The notes below the pieces were generated by a model, which was given only the letters and a program-made list of their open reading frames with translations, was not told the origin of the DNA and made no database searches. The position numbers and the translations under genes are program-made. A DNA stretch of 64,000 nucleotides from Pseudomonas sp. FP2196 (lineage in GTDB: Bacteria > Pseudomonadota > Gammaproteobacteria > Pseudomonadales > Pseudomonadaceae): positions 3,895,501-3,959,500 of the forward strand of contig NZ_CP117445.1 of assembly GCF_030687715.1 (NCBI RefSeq), in the 5' to 3' direction. Positions 25,834 through 35,556 of the stretch are shown one piece after another (positions within the stretch are counted from its first letter, which is position 1; every line of letters starts with the position of its first letter).

Positions 25834-26538
25834 TCAGCCAGCCAGGCCGACAAACATATCCTGCACGTCGTCATGGTTGTCGAGGCCTTCGAGGAACGCT
25901 TCAACCTCAGCCATCTGCTCATCGCTCAAACCGCTGACCGGGTTTTTCGGCTGGTAGCCAAGCTTGGCCGACAGCACAGTGAAACCTTGTTCCGGCAGGG
26001 CTTTCTGCACCGAATCCAGGTCGGTCGGATCGGTCAGGAACAGGGTCGCGCCCTCTTCACCTTCTTCAAAATCCTGGGCACCGGCTTCGATCGCGGCCAT
26101 TTCCGGGTCGGCGTCCGGGGTGTCCGGCGAGGCTTCGATCATGCCCACATGGTTGAAGTCCCACGCTACGGAACCGGAAGCGCCCAGTTGGCCCTTGCGG
26201 AATGCCACGCGGATTTCCGCGACGGTGCGGTTGATGTTGTCGGTGACGCACTCGACGATCAGCGGCACCTGGTGCGGGGCGAAACCTTCGTAGGTCACGC
26301 GATGGTATTGCACGGTTTCGCCCAGCAGACCGGCGCCTTTCTTGATTGCTCGGTCCAGGGTCTCCTTCGGCATCGAGGCTTTCTTGGCCTGTTCGACCAC
26401 CAGACGCAGGTGTGCGTTGGTGGCGGTATCGGCACCGTTGCGAGCAGCAATGGTGATTTCTTTCACCAGTTTGCCGAAGATTTTGCCCTTGGCGTTAGCT
26501 GCCGCTTCTTTGTGTTTAACCTTCCACTGTGCGCCCAT
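25834..26538 (-). CDS. YebC/PmpR-family protein, YeeN-like paralogue
   Basis: A 234-residue member of the YebC family of translation or transcription-related factors. The N-terminus [18 protein letters not shown] differs from the HSKWANIKHRK form of the main YebC encoded near ruvC, so this is the second paralogue found in many pseudomonads. Conserved blocks include [18 protein letters not shown] and the acidic C-terminal domain. Family members bind DNA or assist ribosomes at polyproline; which applies here is unknown. Confidence 0.85.
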   Translation of the reverse strand: MGAQWKVKHKEAAANAKGKIFGKLVKEITIAARNGADTATNAHLRLVVEQAKKASMPKETLDRAIKKGAGLLGETVQYHRVTYEGFAPHQVPLIVECVTDNINRTVAEIRVAFRKGQLGASGSVAWDFNHVGMIEASPDTPDADPEMAAIEAGAQDFEEGEEGATLFLTDPTDLDSVQKALPEQGFTVLSAKLGYQPKNPVSGLSDEQMAEVEAFLEGLDNHDDVQDMFVGLAG

Positions 26539-26759
26539 TACTCACTCTCTTGATCTGTGGCGCCGAGACATCTATTGGCCGACGCGTGGCGGCAAGTTTA
26601 TACGGCCTAAAGTCGGCAATCGACCAAAAAAATCCAATGCGGAATCGACTTCTTCACCAGTGCTTGTAGGGCAATTCTGAAAAACGCCTTTGACATAACC
26701 ATTCAGCGCTGCGGTTTCGTACCCTCTGAGGCCCGTATTGCCTGACAGAGCCTGTTCGA

Positions 26760-28154
26760 ATGCTCAATGACAAGGAAAGTCCGTTCACCCTTACCCTGAC
26801 CGCCAGCGGGTTATGCCTGCCGGTGCTGCGTTTCAAAGGCGAGGAAGCGCTTAACCAGCCCTACCGTTTCGACATCGAGCTGATCGGCCTGGCACCCGCC
26901 GTGGCGCCAGGCACGCTGTTGCAGCAACCGGCATTTCTGCGCCTGGACGATCATCACGGGGTTCACGGCATCATCCACAGCGCCAGTTGCGAACATCGCG
27001 GAACGCACCGGATCGGCTATCGCCTGACAGTGGTGCCCCACCTGCAAAACCTGGCCCGGCGGTGTAATCGGCGCGTGTTCGTGCAACTGAGCGTGCCGCA
27101 GATTCTCCAGCAGTTGCTCACTGAAAATGCGCTGCCCAGCGATAGCTACCGGATGGAAATGACCGTGGGGCAATACCCGGTGCGGCCGTTCTGCATCCAG
27201 TTCGAGGAAAGCGATCTGGCGCTGCTGCACAGACTTTGCGAAGAGGAAGGCATCCACTATCACTTCGAACACCGGCCCGACGGTCACGTTGTAGTGTTTG
27301 CCGATGACAGCCTGAGCCTGCCGCAGGAACCGGCGCTGCTGCCGTTCAAGGCTGATGAGCAAGCGCCCTCGCCCACTATCAGTGCGCTGTTCCAGCATCA
27401 CCACGCCGCGCCGATGCCGACGCTCCACGCCGTACGCAATCGAGGGCAGCAAACTCTCGGCGAAGATGCCGCCAATCAGAACCCGTCGAATCCGCCCACA
27501 CCGCCGCCCTCGCTGGAACAGCGCTACAGCGAACAGCGCAGTCGTCGGCATCTGGAGCGACAACGTTGCCAGCATCGCTCGATCAATGGACGCAGCGACT
27601 GTATCGGCTTGCTCAGTGGGCATTTGTTGCAGGTGACGGAGCATCCGGTCAGCCACTTCAACGAGCAATGGCGAATCACCTCCATCCGCCACCATGGACA
27701 ACATCCATCGATCCTTGACCCTACCCCGACGGTGCACCGTTATTACAACGATTTCAGTGCCCAGCCCTGGTCCACCGACTTTCGCCCGCCGCTCAAACAA
27801 CGGCGCCCGAGTATCGCCGGCTATCATCTGGCGGAGGTCATTGGCACGCCGGGGCAAACGGCGCGGTTTGACGAACTCGGCCGGGTCGCCGTCAGACTGT
27901 GGCCCTCGCAACCATCACCAGCCACCGAAACCGAAGCGATCTGGCTACCGACCGCCATGACCCGAGCCAATAGCCGAATGACGCCTGATGAGTTGCCCGC
28001 CGCCGGCAGCGAAGTATGGGTGAGCTTCCTCGACAGCGATCCCGACCGACCGATTCTGTGCCTGGGCTACACCCGCAATCCGGAACCCCGGGCAACACAA
28101 CCCGCATCCGACAGCGGTTTATTGCTCGACTGGCTGCTCAATCGCGCTACATGA
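26760..28154 (+). CDS. Short orphan VgrG-like type VI secretion spike protein
   Basis: A 464-residue VgrG homologue. The gp27-like N-terminal part (about 1-180, with FCIQFEESDLALLHRLCEEE) and the gp5-like OB-fold (about 355-450, FDELGRVAVRLWPS and GSEVWVSFLDSDPDRPILCLG) are clear. The protein ends about 15 residues after the OB fold, so the beta-helical needle and any effector extension of typical VgrGs (over 600 residues) are missing. A Pro/Asn/Arg-rich stretch lies between the two domains. No tssA-M, hcp, PAAR or effector gene is nearby. It may be a vestigial or minimal spike. Confidence 0.82.
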   Translation: MLNDKESPFTLTLTASGLCLPVLRFKGEEALNQPYRFDIELIGLAPAVAPGTLLQQPAFLRLDDHHGVHGIIHSASCEHRGTHRIGYRLTVVPHLQNLARRCNRRVFVQLSVPQILQQLLTENALPSDSYRMEMTVGQYPVRPFCIQFEESDLALLHRLCEEEGIHYHFEHRPDGHVVVFADDSLSLPQEPALLPFKADEQAPSPTISALFQHHHAAPMPTLHAVRNRGQQTLGEDAANQNPSNPPTPPPSLEQRYSEQRSRRHLERQRCQHRSINGRSDCIGLLSGHLLQVTEHPVSHFNEQWRITSIRHHGQHPSILDPTPTVHRYYNDFSAQPWSTDFRPPLKQRRPSIAGYHLAEVIGTPGQTARFDELGRVAVRLWPSQPSPATETEAIWLPTAMTRANSRMTPDELPAAGSEVWVSFLDSDPDRPILCLGYTRNPEPRATQPASDSGLLLDWLLNRAT

Positions 28155-28189
28155 CCTGCACGAGCTGTCGAGTGAAACGAGGCTGCGAC

Positions 28190-28237
28190 CTTTTGATTTC
28201 GCTTTTAACCATCAAGATCAAAAGATCGCAGCCTTCT
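28190..28237. terminator. Imperfect hairpin between the vgrG-like and oxidoreductase genes
   Basis: The left arm GGCTGCGACCTTTTGAT pairs with the right arm ATCAAAAGATCGCAGCC with one bulge. This is a GATCGCAG-type element like the one at 12053 and could terminate both convergent genes. Confidence 0.6.
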
Positions 28238-28265
28238 GCAGCGCTTACAGAGATAAGTGGTGTAC

Positions 28266-29657
28266 TCAGCCTTTGTCAGCCTTGCCCGCCGCCGCCGCGA
28301 ATTTTGCCAGGCGCACGTCCAGATGCCGGGGCCGGCGCCCGTGGTCTTCGGCGCGTTCCTTGCGGCGGATGGCGTTGCGCACCATCAACGATCCGAGATA
28401 GCGGATCGGCTCCGGCGGGAAGTAACCCAGCGGCCCGTTGACCAGTGGCGAGCGCGTCCACGGGTTATCCAGCCCTTGCACCAAGGAGGCGAGAATCTGC
28501 CCGCCCATGTGACACGGCCCCACGCCGCTGCCGGAATACCCAAAACCGTAAAACACATTACCGCTGTTGCTCATCTGGCCGAAAAACGGCAGCCCCGTCA
28601 CCGAGCGATCGGACGGCCCGTTCCAGGTTGCATCGACTTTGACATCAGCGAACGCCGGAAAGAAATCGCCAAGACTGCGCTTGAGCAATCCGGCATACGG
28701 CGATGGCTGATCGAACACGGGCAGCATCCGCCCACCATAAGCGAAGGTGTTGCCGCCCTTGCCGAGCATGATCCGGCCGTCCGGAGTGTTGTGGTAGTAG
28801 TGCACGAAAATCCGTGAATCAAGCACGGTGACGCCACTGGTCAAACCGATTTCCTGCAAAAGATCCGGGCGCGGTTCAGTGATCAGCATGTCGCTGGAAA
28901 CGATCGCCACGCTGCGCTCGAACTGCGGAAACGCCCGGGCCATCCACGCGTTCATCGCCAGCACCACGCGGTCGGCGATCACGCTGCCGTTCGCGGTATG
29001 AATGCGCGCTGGCCGCCCCTCCTCCAAACCGGTCATCGCGGTGTTTTCGTGAATCTTCACCCCTAGTTGCAACGCCACCCGCCGCAGCCCGCGCACCAGT
29101 TTGCCCGGTTGTACACTGGCGGCAGCCGGGGAAAACCAGCCTTCCAGATGCTTGTTCGACCCAGCCATGCGTTGTACATCCGCGACCGGGCGCTGGCTGA
29201 ACGAGTTGATGCCGTTGCGCTCCAGCGCCGCGATCACGGCGTCTGTCGAGCCGACCTGCGCGCGATTGGTGGCGGTGTACAGCGTGCCGTCGAGGCGGTA
29301 ATCGGCATCGACGCCAAATTGCTCGCAGAATTCGCCGATGGCGTGGATGCTGCGCTCCGATTCCTTGACCAGCCGCACCGCTTCTTCGACGCCAAACAAG
29401 CGCTCGAGGGTGAAGTACTTGGCCGACCACGACAGCGCGCAACCGCCGTTTCGCCCACTGGCACCAGCGCCACAGATGTCGGCTTCGATCAACAAGACAT
29501 CGAGTTCGGGGTTCTGTTGCTTGAGCATGATCGCCGTCCACAACCCGGTGTAACCACCGCCGACAATGCACACGTCACTGCGCACCTCGCCTTGCAGCGG
29601 CGGGCAAGTTGCGGACACATCGGCCTGCAAGGCCTGCTCCAGCCAAAACGGTCTCAT
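28266..29657 (-). CDS. FAD-dependent amine oxidoreductase of the aminoethylphosphonate locus (PbfD-like candidate)
   Basis: A 463-residue DAO-family flavoprotein with an FAD-binding motif VCIVGGGYTGLWTAIML (about residues 28-44) and a GASGRNGG block near residue 67. The C-terminal FYGFGYSGSGVGPCHMGGQ is the second FAD contact. Enzymes of this family recur beside phnW/phnX; I recall one (PbfD) reported to release aminoethylphosphonate from N-methyl-AEP. Oxidative removal of an N-alkyl group is the best guess here. The gene follows the MFS permease gene in the same operon. Start at 29657 has GGAGA upstream. Confidence 0.8.
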   Translation of the reverse strand: MRPFWLEQALQADVSATCPPLQGEVRSDVCIVGGGYTGLWTAIMLKQQNPELDVLLIEADICGAGASGRNGGCALSWSAKYFTLERLFGVEEAVRLVKESERSIHAIGEFCEQFGVDADYRLDGTLYTATNRAQVGSTDAVIAALERNGINSFSQRPVADVQRMAGSNKHLEGWFSPAAASVQPGKLVRGLRRVALQLGVKIHENTAMTGLEEGRPARIHTANGSVIADRVVLAMNAWMARAFPQFERSVAIVSSDMLITEPRPDLLQEIGLTSGVTVLDSRIFVHYYHNTPDGRIMLGKGGNTFAYGGRMLPVFDQPSPYAGLLKRSLGDFFPAFADVKVDATWNGPSDRSVTGLPFFGQMSNSGNVFYGFGYSGSGVGPCHMGGQILASLVQGLDNPWTRSPLVNGPLGYFPPEPIRYLGSLMVRNAIRRKERAEDHGRRPRHLDVRLAKFAAAAGKADKG

Positions 29658-29728
29658 GGGATTCTCCAGTCAGTTGGCCACGCCACAGCCTGCCGCGAGT
29701 GCCACAGCAGGCCGCGAGGCAAAGGGTT

Positions 29729-31054
29729 TCAGGAACGCAGAGGTTTGATCGTCAACGGGCAATTGGGGATGGACGCGCGCGGCTCCATCACGCCGACCGG
29801 ACGGCTGTTCCAGTGTGGGATCAGCACCAGCGCCGAGAACAGTGCGCAACCGGCGAAGACGATGAACACCGTCACCGTATCGAAATAACCCGGCAGCAAA
29901 CCGCCGAGCACCGCGCCAACCGAGCCGCAACCGTTGACGAATCCGGCAGCGGTAGCGCCAGCCTTGGCTTTACCGAAGTCGATAGCGGCCGCGCCGCTGA
30001 TCATCGAGTCCGGGCCATACAGGGTCAGGCCCATGACAAACAGCAGCGCCACCACCAGCAACACACTACCGGTCTGCAAAGCGCCCATGAACAGCGCCAG
30101 GGTTACGGTCAGCGCCAGCAGACTCAGCACACAGGCCGGCATGCGCCGGGCGCCGAACAGTTTGTCCGAAGCCAGACCGATCAGGATCGGGCCCAGCAGA
30201 CCGGCCAGTTCGAACGAGGTCGGAATGATCGCGGCCCCCACCTTGCCGACACTGGGCATCTGCTCAAAGACAATCACTGGCCCCCACAGCAAAATCGCGT
30301 AACGCGCCGGTTTCAACATGAAGTACGCCAGCCCCAGCACCAACACCGTGCGGTTGCGCAGGATCTCCTTCAACGGCTCCCAGACGCTGAGTTTGCTGTT
30401 GGCCTCGATCTCTTCAGCGCTCAGTTCCGGCTCGGGTTCCACTGCCGGCAGACCGACGTCCTCCGGTTTGTTGCGCTGGAAGATAAAGAACAACACCGCC
30501 ACGACCGCGACTACCACCGCACTGGAAATAAACGCCGCGTGCCAGGTGCCGACCAGCGTGTACGCCCACCAACCGGCGAACGGCGACGCCACCAGACCGC
30601 CAAACGCATAGCAGGAACTCCACAACCCAAGCACTCGCCCACGTTGTGCGGAAGGGAAAAAACTGCCGAGGTTTTTGCACAACCCCGACCAACCGGTGGA
30701 CTGCGCCAACCCTTGGATCAACATGCAGGTGGCGAAGATCGGCAACGTTGCAAAACTGCCCATCACCAGCGCCGCAGCAGCGGAAATCAGCAACCCGCCG
30801 AGCACCACGACCCTTGGGCCAAAGCGGTCGGCAAGCATGCCCCAAGTAAATTGGCCGATCGCGTAAGCCGCCAGATAGATGGCATCGAGATTGGCCATGG
30901 TCATTTTGTCGAGCATGAAGTTCGGGTCTTCACCGATGCCCAGCTTGGCCACCGAAAACGCTTTGCGGGTGAAGTAGAAAGCGGCGTACGCGAGCCAGGT
31001 AATAGCGAAAATCTGCATGCGCCAACGCGCAATGGTACCGATGTGCTTGTTCAT
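29729..31054 (-). CDS. MFS (OPA-type) permease, probable phosphonate importer
   Basis: A 441-residue 12-helix transporter. The N-terminal RWRMQIFAITWLAYAAFYFTRK and the block DKLFGARRMPACV resemble GlpT/UhpT-like organophosphate antiporters. Its place before the amine oxidase gene and beside phnW/phnX suggests import of 2-aminoethylphosphonate or an N-alkyl derivative. The ATG at 31054 begins with MNKHIGTIARW; the longer frame to 31198 includes promoter sequence. Divergent from a LysR gene. Confidence 0.85.
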   Translation of the reverse strand: MNKHIGTIARWRMQIFAITWLAYAAFYFTRKAFSVAKLGIGEDPNFMLDKMTMANLDAIYLAAYAIGQFTWGMLADRFGPRVVVLGGLLISAAAALVMGSFATLPIFATCMLIQGLAQSTGWSGLCKNLGSFFPSAQRGRVLGLWSSCYAFGGLVASPFAGWWAYTLVGTWHAAFISSAVVVAVVAVLFFIFQRNKPEDVGLPAVEPEPELSAEEIEANSKLSVWEPLKEILRNRTVLVLGLAYFMLKPARYAILLWGPVIVFEQMPSVGKVGAAIIPTSFELAGLLGPILIGLASDKLFGARRMPACVLSLLALTVTLALFMGALQTGSVLLVVALLFVMGLTLYGPDSMISGAAAIDFGKAKAGATAAGFVNGCGSVGAVLGGLLPGYFDTVTVFIVFAGCALFSALVLIPHWNSRPVGVMEPRASIPNCPLTIKPLRS

Positions 31055-31259
31055 TGTGGTTCTGACCTCAGGGTGTGAGTGTGCCGGCAGAATCGTTAAG
31101 TAAACGCCTGTGTTTTTTATTGTTGAGCACTGCGATATCACCCCATCCCTAAAGCGATACCGGTCAGATGAGTCCTGCTGTTGCACGCACAGGCTCATCG
31201 CCAGCGTTGCGGCCCGAACGGGCAGTCAGCGATGGCGTGAGCGGATCAAAGCAATTACT

Positions 31260-31290
31260 GTTTAATAAATAAAATCGATTTATCGTATTT
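31260..31290. promoter_or_regulatory. Candidate LysR-type operator
   Basis: AT-rich dyad ATAAAATCGATTTAT (31269-31283) lies about 40 bp before the LysR gene and in the divergent gap with the MFS gene. Its form (AAATCGATTT core) fits a LysR-type site. Position and symmetry are the only evidence. Confidence 0.35.
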
Positions 31291-31323
31291 CACTCATAAG
31301 CTCAGCTTGTTACTGGAGGCTTC

Positions 31324-32196
31324 ATGTCGGTGTCCCACGCCCAGCTCAAAGCCTTCCACGCCGTGGCCGTGCATGGAAGCTTCACCAAAGCCGCCGAGCG
31401 GCTTTTCCTCACGCAACCGGCGATTTCCGACCAGGTGCGCAAACTGGAAGAACGCTTCGGCGTTTTACTGTTTCATCGTAATAAACGTTCCGTGCGTTTG
31501 ACTGACCTCGGCGAACGCTTGCTGGCGATTACTCAACGCCTGTTTGTAATTGAAGCCGAAGCACAGGAGCTGCTTCAGGAATCCCAGGCCTTGCAGACCG
31601 GCAGCCTGATTCTGGCGGTGGATGCGCCGGTGCATGTGCTGCCGCAGATTGCACGGTTCTGCGAGCGCTATCCGGGGATCAGTGTGAAGATCGAAACGGG
31701 CAACACCGATGAATCGCTGTTTCGGCTGTTCAACTATCAGGCCGATCTGGCGCTGCTGGGTCGGGATGTCAGTGATGAACGTTTGCTCAGCGTGCCGCTG
31801 CGCAACGATCCGATGGTGGCGTTCGTTTCGCGCAATCATCCGTGGGCCGAACGTGAATCGATTTGTCTGGCGGATCTGGATGACACACCGCTGGTGTTGC
31901 GTGAACACGGTTCAGTGACGCGGCAGACACTGGAAGAGGAAATGGCCCGGGCCGGATTTCGCATTCGCCCCGCGATTCAGGTTGAGGGGCGGGAAGCGGC
32001 GCGGGAAGCAGTGGTTGTCGGGATTGGTGTGGGGGTTGTTTCGGCGGCGGAGTTTGGGGCGGATTCGCGGGTGTGTGCGTTGCCGATTACCGATTGCACC
32101 CGGCGGCTCACTGAAACACTGGTGTGTTTGCGTGAGCAGAGTTCACGGCGAGTGGTGGCGACTTTCCTCGATATGGTCCGCGAAAGCCTTGTGTAA
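31324..32196 (+). CDS. LysR-family regulator of the permease/oxidase operon
   Basis: A 290-residue LysR-type activator with an N-terminal winged HTH (HAQLKAFHAVAVHGSFTKAAERLFLTQPAISDQVRKLEERFG) and a periplasmic-binding-like effector domain. It is divergent from the permease-oxidase operon, the usual layout for LysR autoregulation and target control. The effector is likely aminoethylphosphonate or a product of it (inference). Confidence 0.88.
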   Translation: MSVSHAQLKAFHAVAVHGSFTKAAERLFLTQPAISDQVRKLEERFGVLLFHRNKRSVRLTDLGERLLAITQRLFVIEAEAQELLQESQALQTGSLILAVDAPVHVLPQIARFCERYPGISVKIETGNTDESLFRLFNYQADLALLGRDVSDERLLSVPLRNDPMVAFVSRNHPWAERESICLADLDDTPLVLREHGSVTRQTLEEEMARAGFRIRPAIQVEGREAAREAVVVGIGVGVVSAAEFGADSRVCALPITDCTRRLTETLVCLREQSSRRVVATFLDMVRESLV

Positions 32197-32210
32197 ACCG
32201 TGATGCCCCC

Positions 32211-32301
32211 ATCGCTGGCAGGCCAGCTCCCACGGGGGTGTCAGTCGTTATCAAATGTTGCGCACACCATAGAAACCTGTGGGAGCTGGCTTGCCAGCGA
32301 T
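32211..32301. repeat. REPIN, class C (ATCGCTGGCAGGCCAGCTCC type)
   Basis: Arms ATCGCTGGCAGGCCAGCTCC and the inverted near-copy ending TTGCCAGCGAT flank a variable centre. It lies between the convergent ends of the two LysR genes. Confidence 0.9.
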
Positions 32302-32318
32302 GAGGGCCGCGCGGTGTA

Positions 32319-33179
32319 TCAGACTGGCGCCAGACCAAAGAATGCCTGAATCAAGCGCAACTCCCGCCGCCGCTCCATGCAGCCGATCATGTGCCGATTG
32401 ACCAACCCCTCGCCGACAATCGGAATCGCCACCACTCGTGGGTCATGGCTGACCTCCACCGACGACACCACCCCAACCCCCAACTGCGCCGCTACCGCCT
32501 CAGTCACCGCTTCACGGCTGTCCAGCTCCAGCAGCACACGCGGCTGGATCGACGCCTGCGCACAAGCCTGATCAAACGTGCGCCGGGTAATCGAACTCGG
32601 CTCGCGCAGCACCATGATCACCTGATCAAGCTCCTTGAGCTTCACCTCTGCGACACCCTCTGCCCAAGGGTGTCCGGCGGGCACCAGCGCGCAAATCCGA
32701 GATTCATTCAGTGCTTGCAGATGCAGTCCCTTGCGCGGCTCGACTTCAGTCAGCACCGCTACATCGGCGTGCTCCGATAACAGTGCGGCGAGGGTTTCCT
32801 GCGCATTGCCCAGACGCAGATTCACGGTAATCCCCGGATACCGCGCGCGCAGGCTGGCGAGCATCGGCATGACCATGTGCGGCCCATCAGCCGCCACTTC
32901 CAGGCGCCCGGTCAGTAACTGACGGTTGGCTTCGAGCATCGTCTGCGCCTCTTCGGCCAGACCGAACATGGCCCGGGTGATCGCTGCGAGTTTGGTGCCC
33001 TCCTCGGTCAGTTCCACCCGTCGCGCGGTACGCCGCAACAGGGTGATCTGGTAGTGCTCTTCCAGCGACTTGATGTGCCCGGTAACCGCCGGTTGGCTGA
33101 TGAACAACCGCGCGGCGGCGCGGGTGAAGCTGCCTTCACGGGCGACGGCATCGAACGCCCGAAGCTGAAACAAGTTCAT
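32319..33179 (-). CDS. LysR-family regulator divergent from phnW
   Basis: A 286-residue LysR-type regulator with HTH FQLRAFDAVAREGSFTRAAARLFISQPAVTGHIKSLEEHY. It resembles its neighbour at 31324 in layout (convergent pair), so the two may be an old duplication. Divergence from phnW-phnX across a 112-bp gap points to control of the phosphonate-degrading genes. P. aeruginosa and P. putida place a similar LysR gene at this position. Confidence 0.88.
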   Translation of the reverse strand: MNLFQLRAFDAVAREGSFTRAAARLFISQPAVTGHIKSLEEHYQITLLRRTARRVELTEEGTKLAAITRAMFGLAEEAQTMLEANRQLLTGRLEVAADGPHMVMPMLASLRARYPGITVNLRLGNAQETLAALLSEHADVAVLTEVEPRKGLHLQALNESRICALVPAGHPWAEGVAEVKLKELDQVIMVLREPSSITRRTFDQACAQASIQPRVLLELDSREAVTEAVAAQLGVGVVSSVEVSHDPRVVAIPIVGEGLVNRHMIGCMERRRELRLIQAFFGLAPV

Positions 33180-33291
33180 GAATAACTCTCACTGATGGCT
33201 GGCATAACAACAAACAATTTGATTGATACAACGGCGAATTGCAACGTATGCCCCGTAGCTTCATCCCACAGCGCTTCCCGAGGACACACGA

Positions 33292-34401
33292 ATGAGTATT
33301 GCCGAACCCATCCTGCTCACTCCCGGCCCGTTGACCACTTCGGCCCGCACCCGCCAGGCGATGATGGTCGACTGGGGGTCATGGGATGATCGCTTCAACC
33401 AACTGACCGCCAGCCTCTGCGAGCAATTGCTGGCGATCCTCAACGGCGCCGCCACTCACCATTGCGTGCCGTTGCAAGGCAGCGGCACTTTCGCGGTCGA
33501 AGCGGCGATCGGCACATTGGTGCCACGCGACGGCAAAGTGCTGGTGCTGATCAACGGTGCGTATGGCAAGCGCCTGGCGAAGATCTGCGAAGTCTTGGGT
33601 CGCTCGTTCAGCACCTTCGAAACCGCTGAAGATGAACCGACCACTGCTGCTGACGTTGATCGTCTGCTGCGCGCCGACAGTGATATCACCCACGTCGCGC
33701 TGATCCACTGCGAAACCAGCACCGGCATCCTCAATCCGCTGCCGGAGATTGCCAACATTGTCGAGCAACACGGCAAACGCCTGATCATCGACGCCATGAG
33801 CTCCTTTGGCGCATTGCCGGTGGATGCGCAAAAAGTGCCGTTTGACGCGTTGATCGCCGCGTCCGGCAAATGCCTGGAAGGCGTACCGGGGATGGGTTTC
33901 GTCTTCGCTCGCAAAGAGGCGCTGGCCGCTGCCGCCGGCAATTCGCAGTCGCTGGCGATGGATCTGTTCGACCAGCACGCCTACATGCAGAAGACCGGTC
34001 AATGGCGCTTTACCCCGCCGACTCACGTGGTCGCGGCGCTGCACGAAGCCCTGCTGCAATACAACGAAGAAGGTGGCCTGCCGGCGCGCCATGCACGCTA
34101 CGCCGCCAACTGCCAGGCGCTGATGGAAGAGATGTCTGCACTCGGTTTGCGCAGCTTCCTGCCGGCAGCGATTCAGGCGCCGATCATCGCCACCTTCCAT
34201 GCGCCCAAAGACCCGCGCTATCAGTTCAAGGATTTCTACGAACGGGTCAAGGCCAAGGGCTACATCCTCTACCCCGGCAAACTGACCCAGGTCGAAACCT
34301 TCCGCGTCGGCTGCATCGGCCACGTCAGCCCGGCGCAGATGCGCGAAGCGGTCGCGGCGGTAGGTGAAGTACTGCGCGAGATGGAAGTGTTAGAGATCTG
34401 A
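33292..34401 (+). CDS. phnW: 2-Aminoethylphosphonate--pyruvate transaminase
   Basis: PLP enzyme of 369 residues that moves the amino group of 2-aminoethylphosphonate to pyruvate, giving phosphonoacetaldehyde and alanine. The PLP lysine is Lys193 in [15 protein letters not shown]; the N-terminal [11 protein letters not shown] and [10 protein letters not shown] blocks are typical of PhnW. Upstream of phnX on the same strand, with a REPIN in the 141-bp gap. GAGGA ribosome site. Confidence 0.96.
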   Translation: MSIAEPILLTPGPLTTSARTRQAMMVDWGSWDDRFNQLTASLCEQLLAILNGAATHHCVPLQGSGTFAVEAAIGTLVPRDGKVLVLINGAYGKRLAKICEVLGRSFSTFETAEDEPTTAADVDRLLRADSDITHVALIHCETSTGILNPLPEIANIVEQHGKRLIIDAMSSFGALPVDAQKVPFDALIAASGKCLEGVPGMGFVFARKEALAAAAGNSQSLAMDLFDQHAYMQKTGQWRFTPPTHVVAALHEALLQYNEEGGLPARHARYAANCQALMEEMSALGLRSFLPAAIQAPIIATFHAPKDPRYQFKDFYERVKAKGYILYPGKLTQVETFRVGCIGHVSPAQMREAVAAVGEVLREMEVLEI

Positions 34402-34420
34402 CCCACACCACCACTCTCCT

Positions 34421-34507
34421 CTAGGAGCGAGCCTGCTCGCGATAGCGGCCTGGCACCCATTTGGGTGTCGACTGACACGACGCCATCGCGAGCAGACTCA
34501 CTCCTAC
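34421..34507. repeat. REPIN, class A, inside the phnW-phnX operon
   Basis: Arms CTAGGAGCGAGCCTGCTCGC and the inverted right arm (GCGAGCAGACTCACTCCTAC) flank about 40 bp. Its place in the operon gap could affect the relative levels of the two genes. Confidence 0.88.
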
Positions 34508-34542
34508 ATTAAATTGCATTCCAATACAGGATTCAGACCAAC

Positions 34543-35370
34543 ATGAACTACGCAAACCCAACCAAACTGCAAGCTGCCATCCTCGACTGGGCCGGCACCG
34601 TGGTCGACTTCGGTTCTTTCGCCCCGACGCAGATATTCGTCGAAGCTTTCGCCGAATTCGACGTGCAAGTCTCCATCGAAGAAGCGCGTGGGCCGATGGG
34701 CATGGGCAAGTGGGATCACATCCGCACCCTGTGCGATCAGCCGCAAGTCGCCGAGCGTTATCGCAAAGTGTTTGGCCGCACGCCCACCGACGATGACGTC
34801 ACCGCGATCTACAACCGTTTCATGCCATTGCAGATCGAGAAGATCGCTGAGCATTCGGCATTGATTCCCGGCGCCCTGGAAACCATCGCCAACCTTCGCC
34901 AGCAAGGGATCAAGATCGGCTCCTGCTCCGGCTACCCGAAACCGGTGATGGATAAAGTCGTGGAACTGGCCGCCACCAACGGCTACGTTGCCGACCACGT
35001 GGTCGCCACCGACGAAGTGCCGAACGGCCGCCCATGGCCGGCGCAGGCACTGGCCAACGTGATTGCGCTGGGCATCGATGACGTCGGCGCTTGCGTGAAG
35101 ATCGACGACACCGTGCCGGGCATTCTCGAAGGTCGCCGTGCCGGAATGTGGACCGTGGCACTGATCTGCTCGGGTAACGCGCTGGGTCTGGATTACGAGG
35201 GGTTCCGAGCATTGGGCAGTGATGAACTGGCCAGCGAACGCAAGCGCATCCACGCGCTGTTCGAAAGCTCGCGCCCGCACTACATGATCGACACCATCAG
35301 CGATCTGCCGGAAGTGATTGCCGACATCAATAAGCGTCTGGCCAATGGCGAGATGCCGCAGTCGAGCTGA
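34543..35370 (+). CDS. phnX: Phosphonoacetaldehyde hydrolase (phosphonatase)
   Basis: HAD-superfamily enzyme of 275 residues that cuts the C-P bond of phosphonoacetaldehyde, giving acetaldehyde and phosphate. Nucleophile Asp15 is in [14 protein letters not shown] and the Schiff-base Lys56 is in [10 protein letters not shown], matching the known D12/K53 pair with an offset of three. With PhnW it completes conversion of aminoethylphosphonate to usable phosphate, carbon and nitrogen. The operon ends in a strong terminator. Confidence 0.97.
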   Translation: MNYANPTKLQAAILDWAGTVVDFGSFAPTQIFVEAFAEFDVQVSIEEARGPMGMGKWDHIRTLCDQPQVAERYRKVFGRTPTDDDVTAIYNRFMPLQIEKIAEHSALIPGALETIANLRQQGIKIGSCSGYPKPVMDKVVELAATNGYVADHVVATDEVPNGRPWPAQALANVIALGIDDVGACVKIDDTVPGILEGRRAGMWTVALICSGNALGLDYEGFRALGSDELASERKRIHALFESSRPHYMIDTISDLPEVIADINKRLANGEMPQSS

Positions 35371-35393
35371 CCTGCCCCGCGCCGTATGAAAAA

Positions 35394-35426
35394 ACGCCCC
35401 TGTCCTCGCGACAGGGGCATTTTTTT
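35394..35426 (+). terminator. Terminator of phnWX
   Basis: GCCCCTGT-CCTCGCG-ACAGGGGC followed by ATTTTTTT. Confidence 0.92.
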
Positions 35427-35556
35427 GGCTGCCCCTTGATTCAGCGCATTGAAAGACCGATCAGCCTCAGGCAAATCCGCCAAAGCGGATTACAGTTAAA
35501 ACATGCCGTCGCCCAAGAACGGACCGTTTCGCCCCTGATCTGTGAGGAAACACCGT

